NCBI GenBank assembly: GCA_001303705.1
Contig: LJUI01000005.1
Location: 1 to 45,400, forward strand
Source: a candidate division TA06 bacterium SM23_40
Lineage (GTDB): Bacteria > LJUI01 > SM1-40
Reading direction: 5' to 3'
DNA: 45,400 nt
Shown here: positions 1 to 7,377 of the stretch, one piece after another
Position numbering within the stretch: position 1 is the first letter of the stretch
Layout of the letters: every line of letters begins with the position of its first letter
Program-made: the position numbers and the translations under genes
Notes under the pieces: generated by a model
What the model was told of the DNA's origin: nothing
Seen by the model: the letters and a program-made list of their open reading frames with translations, nothing else
Databases searched by the model: none

Positions 1-2
1 CG

Positions 3-80
3 ACGTTGTCCGCTCTGATGGCATTCTATTCTCTGATAGGCGTTGTTCGCTCCGATAGGCGGGATGGATTGACACGATGA
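3..80 (+). CDS. C-terminal end of an ABC-2 type permease (partial, 5' end outside window)
   Basis: Frame 3 is open from the window edge for 25 codons and stops with TGA at 78-80. The peptide contains LSALMAFYSLIGVV followed by a basic RSDRRDG tail. A hydrophobic last helix and a short R/D-rich end are typical of ABC-2 permease C-termini. The TGA overlaps the ATG of the next permease as ATGA, so the two are almost certainly one operon, probably with an ATPase gene to the left of the window. The assignment rests on a short tail and on the neighbour, so it is inference. The ORF track missed it because of length. Confidence 0.6.
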   Translation, partial: TLSALMAFYSLIGVVRSDRRDGLTR

Positions 81-1246
81 AATCAACACTGATCGCGCGA
101 ATGACCTTTCGACTCATCATCAGAGACAAAGAAGCGCTCTTCTGGATGCTGCTGATGCCGCTAGTCTTCACGTTCTTCTTCAGTCTGATGATGGGCGGCG
201 ACCATGAGCCACGACCCACGATCATCTCTGTAGTGGACGAGGACAGGGGTCCTTTCTCCCGGGAACTCATCGGCGACCTCGAATCTGAAGACATCAAGAC
301 CGCATCCATCGGTGACAGAGGAGAGGCTGATAGTCTGTTGGCTTCTGGCGAGATCACCAGGTATCTTTTGGTCCCGGAGGGACTCTCTGACAGCATTCCG
401 CTCCGCCGCCAGACCGAACTCGAATTCATCGTCAAGGGAGGGGAAAGGAACCTGCGCGCCGACCTGGCGGAGGTGAAGATATACCAGGCGATCTTTGGCC
501 TGATCGCAGACCTGCTTGTGGCTGAGACGGTCGTCGCCGACGCGGAGACTTCACCGCCGGGTCTTTTCGAACGATATCAGACCGCACGAGCGCAGCCGGA
601 TCGCGTGACGCTTGTGAGCGAGGGCGCCGGACCGAGACCGATCATCCCGAGCGGCATCGAACACATCCTGCCCGGGATGATGGTCATGTTCATCCTCCTC
701 ACCATGCTCACGGGAGGAGCAGCTACTCTGGTCGAGGAGAGGAGGACGGGCGTCCTGGCGCGGACATTCCTCTGTCCCGTTATGAGGTCGGACATCATCA
801 TCGGAAAGACGCTTGGCCACCTCGCCCTCGGCATCTTCCAGACGACAATTCTCATCGCCGCCGGAGTGGTTCTGTTTCGATTCCCTCTGTTTCAGCAGAG
901 GGCGGCCGGGATGTCGGTCCTCCTCCTGGCCTATGTTGTGGCTGCGGCCGCACTCGGCATCGTCTTCGGGGCATATTTCAGGAGCCCGGATCGCGCTGCC
1001 TGGGCCGGCGTCATAACCACTCTGGCGATGGCCGCCCTCGGAGGGTGCTGGTGGCCCATCGAAGTCGTGCCGCGGTACATGCAATACATCGCCCGTCTCC
1101 TCCCCACCGGCTGGGCGATCGCCGGCCTACACCGGCTCTTCTTCTTCGGCGGAGGAGTGACGGCAGTCCTCCCGCACGCACTCATCCTCCTCTGCTTCGC
1201 AGCACTCTTTCTCTTCATCGCCACAAGGAAATTGAGGATCGTCTAA
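77..1246 (+). CDS. ABC-2 type transporter permease
   Basis: Membrane subunit of an ABC exporter; the substrate (drug, lipid or other) cannot be told from sequence. The 389 aa protein has one N-terminal helix after a short basic leader (LFWMLLMPLVFTFFF, about residues 22-36). A soluble extracytoplasmic domain of about 150 residues follows, then a C-terminal block of five or six helices (from about residue 195) ending in RKLRIV. ERRTGVLARTFLCPV in the C-terminal half matches the ABC-2 family signature region (EreG/tG .. l..tP). It overlaps the preceding permease by ATGA, which fits a heterodimeric pair of half-permeases. Its TAA stop interlocks with the TAG stop of the convergent acyl-CoA dehydrogenase gene, so there is no room for a terminator between them. 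Confidence 0.88.
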   Translation: MKSTLIARMTFRLIIRDKEALFWMLLMPLVFTFFFSLMMGGDHEPRPTIISVVDEDRGPFSRELIGDLESEDIKTASIGDRGEADSLLASGEITRYLLVPEGLSDSIPLRRQTELEFIVKGGERNLRADLAEVKIYQAIFGLIADLLVAETVVADAETSPPGLFERYQTARAQPDRVTLVSEGAGPRPIIPSGIEHILPGMMVMFILLTMLTGGAATLVEERRTGVLARTFLCPVMRSDIIIGKTLGHLALGIFQTTILIAAGVVLFRFPLFQQRAAGMSVLLLAYVVAAAALGIVFGAYFRSPDRAAWAGVITTLAMAALGGCWWPIEVVPRYMQYIARLLPTGWAIAGLHRLFFFGGGVTAVLPHALILLCFAALFLFIATRKLRIV

Positions 1247-2439
1247 GGTTGGACCTCACGTGGTATGTACGCGTCGAGGTGGGTGAGGTGGCTCGCCTCT
1301 TTGATGAGAGCGTGCGCGATGACCGTCCGCTGGAGCTGATTTGTCCCCTCATAGATCTGTGTTATCTTCGCATCCCTCATATACTTCTCTATGGGATAGT
1401 CCTTCATGTATCCGTAGCCGCCGAATACCTGCACCGCGTTCGTCGTAACCTCCATCGCAACGTCGCTGGCGAAGAGCTTGGCCTGGGAGGAGAGCTTCCT
1501 CGTGCCGGATAGCCCCTGATCGACCGCTGCCGCTGCCGCGTACAGGAGCTGGCGCGCAGCCTCGATCTTCGTCGCCATGTCAGCAAGGAGCTGCTGTATC
1601 ATCTGAAACGAACTGATTGGCTGGCCGAACTGCTCCCGTCGTGTCGCATAGAACATCGCATACTCGAGTGCTCCCTGTGCCAGCCCGACAGCCTGCGCCG
1701 CGACACCCGGGCGCGCCCGATCGATGGTCGACATCGCCTGAAGAAGCCCCCTCCCCAGCTTCCCCCCGAGGATCTGCTCGCGCGGCACCCGACAGTCTCT
1801 GAAGTAGAGTTCACGCACCGGGACACAGCGGATGCCCAGCTTGTCCTCCTCTTTCCCGATCTCGAATCCGGGCGTCTCCTTCTCGACGATGAAGGCGCTG
1901 ATTCTACGCGATCTCGAACTCGGATCGGTGACCGCGAAGACCGTGTAGATGTCCGCCGCCCCTGCGTTGGTCGTCCATTTCTTCTCCCCGTTGATTACGA
2001 AGTCATCGCCGTCCTCGACCGCGCTGGTGCGCATGCTTCCCGCGTCGGTGCCCGCAAACTTCTCCGACAGCCCGAATGCCGCCAGGATCTTCCCCTGCGC
2101 GATATCGGGCAAGTACTTCTGTTTCTGTTCTTCGGTGCCGCTCAGCACGATCGGCAGCGACCCGAGGGCGTTCACCGCGTACATCGTCCCCGCGCCGCCA
2201 CACGCCTTAGAGATCTCTTCTACGCACAGGCAGAGATCGAGAAGCGAACCTCCTCCGCCTCCATATTCGCGGTCGATCCACACTCCCAGCAGTCCGGCCC
2301 CGGCGAGACCCTCCCTGATCTCGTGAGGATAGGTCTGGGAGCGATCGTATTTCGCAGCCAGCGGCCGGACGGTCGCCTCCGCCACGTCCCGCGCCTTCGT
2401 CTGCCACTCTCGATTCTGCTCAGTCAGAAACGCCGACAT
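1243..2439 (-). CDS. Acyl-CoA dehydrogenase
   Basis: FAD-dependent flavoenzyme that introduces the alpha-beta double bond in an acyl-CoA and passes electrons to ETF. The start is placed at the internal ATG at 2439 (protein MSAFLTEQ, 398 aa) because GGAGGTGA lies 4 nt upstream; the track start eight codons earlier lacks a good site. The order is an N-terminal helical domain, the middle beta-domain (FGLSEKFAGTDAGSMRTSA, FVINGEKKWTTNA), then the C-terminal helical domain. YEGTNQLQR near the C-terminus carries the usual catalytic glutamate (about E364). Length is normal for short/medium-chain family members, but chain length and substrate cannot be read from this. The nitroreductase gene lies 39 bp upstream on the same strand. 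Confidence 0.93.
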   Translation of the reverse strand: MSAFLTEQNREWQTKARDVAEATVRPLAAKYDRSQTYPHEIREGLAGAGLLGVWIDREYGGGGGSLLDLCLCVEEISKACGGAGTMYAVNALGSLPIVLSGTEEQKQKYLPDIAQGKILAAFGLSEKFAGTDAGSMRTSAVEDGDDFVINGEKKWTTNAGAADIYTVFAVTDPSSRSRRISAFIVEKETPGFEIGKEEDKLGIRCVPVRELYFRDCRVPREQILGGKLGRGLLQAMSTIDRARPGVAAQAVGLAQGALEYAMFYATRREQFGQPISSFQMIQQLLADMATKIEAARQLLYAAAAAVDQGLSGTRKLSSQAKLFASDVAMEVTTNAVQVFGGYGYMKDYPIEKYMRDAKITQIYEGTNQLQRTVIAHALIKEASHLTHLDAYIPREVQP

Positions 2440-2478
2440 CCGGTCACCTCCATCTACACCCACTACACTGCGAAAATC

Positions 2479-3153
2479 TTACGAAAATCTATCGTAGAAA
2501 ACGATCTCGTCGAGCGGCCGCTTACGCTTCTCCACGGGCCAACCGAGAGGATGGCCGACCATGATGAGGTACAGGCAGAGCCAGTTCTCGGGCAGCCGAA
2601 GGACACGACCCACCTTGTCGATGCTGATGGCACCGATCCAGCACGTCCCGAGTCCCAACGAGCGTGCCGCGATCACGAGATTCTCACCAGCGATGATGGC
2701 ATTCTGGTCCTGGTAGATGCTGTCGCGAAGCCGCGCAGGCACGGAGCGCAGCCACTGGTACACTTCTTCACCATGCCGCAGTCGCAGCTTACCGTGCACG
2801 ACGTCCTTCATCTCCTCAAGCGGTGTACACTCGGTGCAGCAGGCAATGATGACAGGCACCTGGCGAATCAGGTCATTCTGGACGACGCATTCTGCGAGCT
2901 CGTCTTTGACCTTCTGGTCCCGGATCACACCGAGCTTCCACTTCACGGGGCCGCCGTGGGGCGCCAGGCGGGCAGCCTCCAGTATCTCGCGGAGGTGCTC
3001 TTCGGACACAGGTCTCGGGCTGTAGTCGCGGACGCTCCTCCTCGCTCTGATTGCTCCCATTGCACTCGACGTCGACCTCCGCTCGGCGGCGATCTTCATT
3101 CCACGATAGGGAACCCGTAGTACCCTGCGCAGCAGTTGCGCGATCCTTCTCAT
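2479..3153 (-). CDS. Nitroreductase family flavoprotein
   Basis: FMN-dependent NAD(P)H oxidoreductase fold. The track ORF starts 50 codons earlier, but the ATG at 3153 (MRRIAQLL, 224 aa) has GGAGG 9 nt upstream and gives a normal family length. AIRARRSVRDYSPRPVSEEHLREILEAARLAPHG is the classic N-terminal FMN-phosphate binding region (R-R-S-x-R). Further on, ENLVIAARSLGLGTCWIG is the conserved FMN-binding C-terminal motif. Two cysteines in IIACCTECTPLEEMKD are unusual for simple nitroreductases and recall the subfamily often annotated as nitroreductase in anaerobes. The substrate is unknown. The upstream intergenic region is the 19 bp repeat array, so any promoter would lie at about 3154-3375 or inside the array. 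Confidence 0.88.
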   Translation of the reverse strand: MRRIAQLLRRVLRVPYRGMKIAAERRSTSSAMGAIRARRSVRDYSPRPVSEEHLREILEAARLAPHGGPVKWKLGVIRDQKVKDELAECVVQNDLIRQVPVIIACCTECTPLEEMKDVVHGKLRLRHGEEVYQWLRSVPARLRDSIYQDQNAIIAGENLVIAARSLGLGTCWIGAISIDKVGRVLRLPENWLCLYLIMVGHPLGWPVEKRKRPLDEIVFYDRFS

Positions 3154-3375
3154 GCGGTGCGTCCTCCTCGCTCCTGGATTCTCCGCCGCCCGGCCATTCG
3201 ACGACACGCGCCTGGCCGGGCGCATGGCATCGTCTTTGCGATTCCCGGGCTCCCACTCTCCGCAGCATCGGTGGAGCCCCGGGATGTCGGACGAATCCAT
3301 CACAATCTACTCCACTCGCATGCCTGAGGCAACCTCTTTTTGCTCGCCTCCGCGCCCTGTCCGTCTTTCATGGTC

Positions 3376-3906
3376 CATCGGACCCTCCATGTCCCGGGGA
3401 ACCATTCGTGCTCCTTCGGACCAGCATCCACGTCCCGCCAACGCCTCATGTCTCGTCGAACCATCCACGTCCAGGCCAACACTCATAGCCGAGACGACCC
3501 TGCGTGCGCTATCGAACCCTCCGCGCGCCACCCACCCCCCACGCGCCGTCAGATCCCCCATGCTCCATCGAACCATCCACGCCCCGGGGAACCATCTGCG
3601 TCTCAACGAGCCCTCCACGTCTCAACGAACGCGCCACGTCCCATCGGGCCCTCCAGGTCCCGTCAAACGCTCCATACCTTATTGGACTGCCCGCGTCCCA
3701 TCGAACGCTTCATATCCCATCGAACCATTCGTGTCCCGGCCAACCCCTCATGCGCCAGACAACACTGTGTGCCTATCGAACCTTCCGCGCTCCGGCCACC
3801 CACCACGTGCAACAGGACTCTCCATGTCCCATCCAACGTCCCATCCAACGTCCCATCCAACGCTCCACGTCCCATCGACCCTCCATATTCTCTCGAACAC
3901 CGACTT
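3376..3906. repeat. Degenerate 19-bp tandem repeat array (about 28 units)
   Basis: Reading the plus strand, the segment divides into consecutive units of mostly 19 bp with consensus ATCGAACCNTCCACGTCCC. Several units are 18 bp, one is about 22 bp, and two are 12 bp deletions (ATCCAACGTCCC twice, near 3834-3857). Units diverge strongly (many share only 10-14 of 19 positions) but stay in register over roughly 530 bp. The array abuts the comM stop codon at 3907-3909. Because 19 is not a multiple of 3, three units cycle through all reading frames, and the consensus lacks stop codons. This explains the overlapping proline/serine-rich ORFs in the track (3152-3943, 3340-4008, 3504-4112). The remaining 3154-3375 stretch before the nitroreductase start shows nothing recognisable. 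Confidence 0.85.
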
Positions 3907-5442
3907 CTACCACCAGACCGAGCGGTCGAGGCTGCGATATTGAATCGCCTCCGCGACATGCTCGGCGCGTATCAGCTCACTCCCCGCAAGATCCGCGATC
4001 GTTCGTGAAACCTTCAAAATCCGATCATAGGCTCGCCCTGACAGCCCAAACCGTTCCACAGCAACTCGCAACAGGGATTCGCTCTCGGCATCGATACGGC
4101 AAAACTGCCTGACGCCGCGAGGTCCCATGTGGGCATTGCAGAAGAGGCGCCCTTCCACCGCGAACCTCTCCTGCTGCCTCGCCCGCGCGGCATCGACCCG
4201 GAGCCGAATTGCCTGGCTGGACTCGCCACCTGCCTGCGCCGCGAGTTCGCGGTACCTGAGGGCCGGCACCTCGATGTGGATGTCGATCCTGTCAAAGAGG
4301 GGGCCCGAGATCCTCGCCAGGTATCGCTGGATATCGAGGGGAGAGCAGGAGCATTCACGGGTCGGATGGCCGCTGAATCCGCACGGACACGGATTCATCG
4401 CTGCCGCCAGCATAAACCGGGCAGGAAACGTCAGCGAAAGGGCCGCCCGTGTCACCGTCACCTCCCCGTCCTCGAGGGGCTGGCGCAACACCTCGAGCGC
4501 GCGGCGCGAGAACTCAGGCAGCTCATCGAGAAAGAGGACGCCATTATGAGCGAGACTCACCTCACCGGGACGGGGATGGCTCCCGCCCCCCACAAGACCC
4601 ACATCAGAGACCGAGTGGTGAGGGGAACGAAACGGCCTCGTCCCGATGAGCGCCCTGCTCCGCGGAAGGGTTCCTGCCACGCTGTGCACCTTGGTGGTCT
4701 GAAGCGCCTCCTCCAGGCTCATCTCAGGGAGTATCGTCACCAGACGGCGGGCCAGCATCGTCTTCCCCGATCCCGGGGGCCCGATGAGAATGATGTTGTG
4801 GCCGCCCGCCGCCGCCACCTCGAATGCCCGCTTGGCATGCTCCTGACCTTTCACCTCGGCGAAATCGATCGGATACTCCGATGCTCTCCGCACGAGATGT
4901 TCGGCCGAGAGGCGGACCGACGACACCTCCTGTCGCCCGGCCAGGAAATCGATGCATTCGACAAGACTCTCTACCGGATAGATCTCCAGACCATCCACGA
5001 CTGCCGCCTCCCGCACATTAGCCCGCGGCAACACGAGTCCGCTAAATGGACTATCCCTCACCGCGAGAGACATCGGAAGCACGCCGCGGACTCCCCGCAC
5101 CGCTCCATCGAGCGACAGCTCGCCGACGACAACCAACTCCTCCAGCCGCCCGGCATCGAGCTCCCCGGCCGCAGCGAGGATGCCGAGGGCTATGGGCAGA
5201 TCGAAAGCGGGGCCTTCCTTGCGCACATCCGCCGGGGCGAGATTGACCGTCACCCGGCGGGGAGGAAGCTGCAGCCCCGCATTCCTGATGGCTGCCGCTA
5301 CACGCTCTTTCGCCTCCCGGACCACTGCGGTGGGCAGGCCCACCATGGTGAACGATGGCAGGCCGAGGGAGATATCGACCTCTACCTCCACAATGTATCC
5401 ATCAATCCCGAGGACCGCCGCCGCGTGCACTCTTGCCAGCAT
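3907..5442 (-). CDS. comM: YifB/ComM family AAA+ ATPase (magnesium chelatase-like)
   Basis: Hexameric helicase-like AAA+ protein; ComM in naturally competent bacteria promotes branch migration of incoming DNA, and many non-competent bacteria also carry it. The start is set at ATG 5442 ([16 protein letters not shown], the standard family beginning, 511 aa) with GGGAG upstream; the track adds 25 unlikely residues. The order is an N-terminal Lon-substrate-like/ChlI domain ([22 protein letters not shown]), Walker [11 protein letters not shown], Walker [10 protein letters not shown], then a cysteine cluster [16 protein letters not shown] typical of the family, and a C-terminal lid/helical domain. 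No other competence genes are in the window, so a role in transformation is not supported here. Its 3' end meets the 19 bp repeat array directly. Confidence 0.93.
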   Translation of the reverse strand: MLARVHAAAVLGIDGYIVEVEVDISLGLPSFTMVGLPTAVVREAKERVAAAIRNAGLQLPPRRVTVNLAPADVRKEGPAFDLPIALGILAAAGELDAGRLEELVVVGELSLDGAVRGVRGVLPMSLAVRDSPFSGLVLPRANVREAAVVDGLEIYPVESLVECIDFLAGRQEVSSVRLSAEHLVRRASEYPIDFAEVKGQEHAKRAFEVAAAGGHNIILIGPPGSGKTMLARRLVTILPEMSLEEALQTTKVHSVAGTLPRSRALIGTRPFRSPHHSVSDVGLVGGGSHPRPGEVSLAHNGVLFLDELPEFSRRALEVLRQPLEDGEVTVTRAALSLTFPARFMLAAAMNPCPCGFSGHPTRECSCSPLDIQRYLARISGPLFDRIDIHIEVPALRYRELAAQAGGESSQAIRLRVDAARARQQERFAVEGRLFCNAHMGPRGVRQFCRIDAESESLLRVAVERFGLSGRAYDRILKVSRTIADLAGSELIRAEHVAEAIQYRSLDRSVWW

Positions 5443-6123
5443 TGCTCGCTCCCACGGATTTCCCGGTCGCACAAGGAGACATCCGGGCTCAGAGAGATAG
5501 TAGGCCCGTACAGACACCGGCGCCCGGGACAGCAGCTGCCTGAACGAAGACAGCCACCGGGGCCGGTCATGCTCACCCCAGTGGCTGTTCAGTCTTTCTT
5601 CTCAGCGATTCCTATCCCACGTCCAGAACGGAGCGTATCCTACCCCTGCCGGCCCCATTCTGTCAAGGAGAAACGAAGGTGGGACACCCCCGAAATCCCT
5701 GGCGTCATCCGGGTCAGTGCCCCCTGAAAAGAGATGAAGACGGACACAGAAGTGGAAACGGCGGTGACTCACTCTCTTGCCCGTTCGGGGGGATCGATTC
5801 CGCCCAATCCCACATGCCAGTCAGTGGGAAGGATCTGAGATACGGAAAACGTACCTTCTGTTGAAGGACCCCGGCTCTGCCCCGATCAGGCGTGTCAGCA
5901 GAGAAGCGGGATGAATTCACGAAACCAGCTGGAGTCCTGTCGGAGGCCAAAAAGCTATTGAAGCGCCTCGAGCGATGCGCTACTATCGCTGATGATACCG
6001 AGGAGGGCGCGGCGTAGTCCGCTTCCACAGAGGGATCGCGTCCTCCGCCTTCGAATCAAAGACGGTGACAGGCAGTGTGAAGCGCGCCACCTACATCGGC
6101 GGCTGCGCTCCGAAGGATACGAC
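5443..6123. other. Intergenic region between divergent comM and nuclease genes
   Basis: This is 681 bp without a credible gene. The ORFs listed here (e.g. 5714-6028 on minus, and the first 44 codons of the 5992-7305 ORF) show no family features, and the internal ATG at 6124 has the real ribosome binding site. As the only divergent spacer of this size it must hold promoters for both neighbours, but I could not pick convincing -35/-10 pairs. No tRNA, riboswitch or repeat was recognised. Confidence 0.5.
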
Positions 6124-7305
6124 ATGTGGATCCGTCTCGCCCTGCTCACGTTCATCTTCCAGCTCCCTGTACTCGCTGCTGTCGGCGCGTCGCTCGTGTC
6201 ACCCCGGGGCGAGGAGACATCACTCGAGATCGTCACCTGGAACATCGAGTGGTTCCCGCGGGAAGGCGAAGCCACCGTGCAAGCCGTTCGCCAGCTCGTC
6301 GAGGATCTCGATATCGATCTGTACGCCGTACAGGAGATCGCGGATACAGCCGCGTTCCGTTCTCTCCTGTACTCTCTCCCCGGATACGACGGTTTCTGGT
6401 CGCCGGATGCCTACACGTGGGGGGACTACCAAAAGACCGGCCTGATCTGGCGCGCCGACCAGATCGCAGTTTCTGGGCTGACGTCTCTGTTCGTAGGAGA
6501 CGATTATGCCTTTCCTCGGCCGCCGATTCAGGTCTATGTGACGGCCAGCGACGGAGAAAATGAGTTCGACTTCCATCTCGTCGTACTCCACCTCAAGGCA
6601 GGCGGCGGCGAGGATAACGAAGCGAGACGGCGGGCGGCAATAGAAACACTCAAGGCGTACCTGGATGCACAGCGACAGACGGCCGTTGACCCCGATGTCA
6701 TCGTGGCAGGAGACTGGAACGACGAGCTCGACGACCCCTCGTGGGATAACGTCTTCAACCTGTTTCTCGCGGACTCATTGAACTACTCTTTCATGACAGC
6801 ACCGCTCGCGGGAGACACGCGCTGGGCATCGTACCCTTCCACCGGATCATTGATCGATCATCTGCTGATTGACGAAGAGGCATCCAGCGCGTACGAGGGT
6901 GGATTCACAGAGACCCTCCGCCTCGATGACGAGTACGCGGCCTATCACGCTGTCGTATCGGACCATCGGCCGGTCATGAGCGTCTTCCCCATCTTCCCCG
7001 GCAACGAGCCCAACGGAGGGGCCGACACTACGGCCGCCTCTCCGGGGGTAGCGCTCAGCTACCCCTTCCCCAATCCGGCGAGCCAAATGGTCGAAGGAAC
7101 GTTCTACTTACCGACTCCCGGCTGGGCCACGCTCAACCTGTACAATGTCGGCGGCCAGAGGGTCTCGCGGCTCCCCTCCGGCTACTTCTCGGAAGGGAGC
7201 CACTCATACAGCTTCAACGTGGACGCGCTCACCTCAGGAGTCTACTTCGTCATCCTGATCACAGAAGAGCACCGCTACTCGAGGAAGACTGCCATTGTGA
7301 AATGA
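6124..7305 (+). CDS. Secreted endonuclease/exonuclease/phosphatase-fold protein with C-terminal sorting-like module
   Basis: The start is at ATG 6124 (MWIRLALLTFIFQLPVLAAVGA), which gives a clean signal peptide and has GAAGGA upstream; 393 aa. The DNase I-like EEP fold is shown in order by TWNIEWF, the metal-ligand QEI (VQEIADT), VLHLKAGGGEDNEARR, VAGDWNDEL and the terminal SDHRPV. Substrates of secreted EEP proteins include DNA, phospholipids and inositol phosphates; this one is probably an extracellular nuclease or phosphodiesterase. Residues from about 320 form a separate beta module: YPFPNPASQ, LNLYNVGGQRV, SGVYFVILITE, ending in RKTAIVK. This matches FlgD-Ig/type IX-secretion-like C-terminal domains of the FCB group. 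Whether type IX secretion exists in this organism cannot be told from the window. Confidence 0.88.
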   Translation: MWIRLALLTFIFQLPVLAAVGASLVSPRGEETSLEIVTWNIEWFPREGEATVQAVRQLVEDLDIDLYAVQEIADTAAFRSLLYSLPGYDGFWSPDAYTWGDYQKTGLIWRADQIAVSGLTSLFVGDDYAFPRPPIQVYVTASDGENEFDFHLVVLHLKAGGGEDNEARRRAAIETLKAYLDAQRQTAVDPDVIVAGDWNDELDDPSWDNVFNLFLADSLNYSFMTAPLAGDTRWASYPSTGSLIDHLLIDEEASSAYEGGFTETLRLDDEYAAYHAVVSDHRPVMSVFPIFPGNEPNGGADTTAASPGVALSYPFPNPASQMVEGTFYLPTPGWATLNLYNVGGQRVSRLPSGYFSEGSHSYSFNVDALTSGVYFVILITEEHRYSRKTAIVK

Positions 7306-7377
7306 CGACTCCCTCTCCGGATGTCAGACCATCCAGAGAGATGACGCGTCAATCCACGCATGATCGGGAGGGGCAGG

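Noticed and set aside
3376-3906. 19-bp array as a CRISPR array
   Set aside because: Units are contiguous with no spacers, the period is too short, the units are diverged, and no cas genes are present.
3376-3906. GGTTCGAT on the minus strand of each 19-bp unit as tRNA T-loops
   Set aside because: No acceptor, D-arm or anticodon stem can be built around any unit; the similarity is a 7-8 base coincidence.
3152-4112. Three long plus-strand ORFs (263, 222 and 202 aa), proline/serine/arginine-rich
   Set aside because: They are the three frames of the 19 bp tandem array, whose period is not a multiple of 3 and whose consensus lacks stops. All three frames give similar peptides and none has a ribosome binding site or family feature.
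4129-5727. 532 aa plus-strand ORF
   Set aside because: It is antisense to comM, whose protein is clearly conserved. The composition (His/Arg/Pro-rich) is that of a shadow frame in GC-rich DNA.
5760-5830. Possible tRNA T-arm near GGGGGGATCGATTCCGCCC
   Set aside because: The arm does not pair cleanly and no anticodon stem or acceptor stem can be formed with flanking sequence.
5714-6028. 104 aa minus-strand ORF in the comM-nuclease spacer
   Set aside because: No ribosome binding site, no recognisable family and the composition of random GC-rich sequence.
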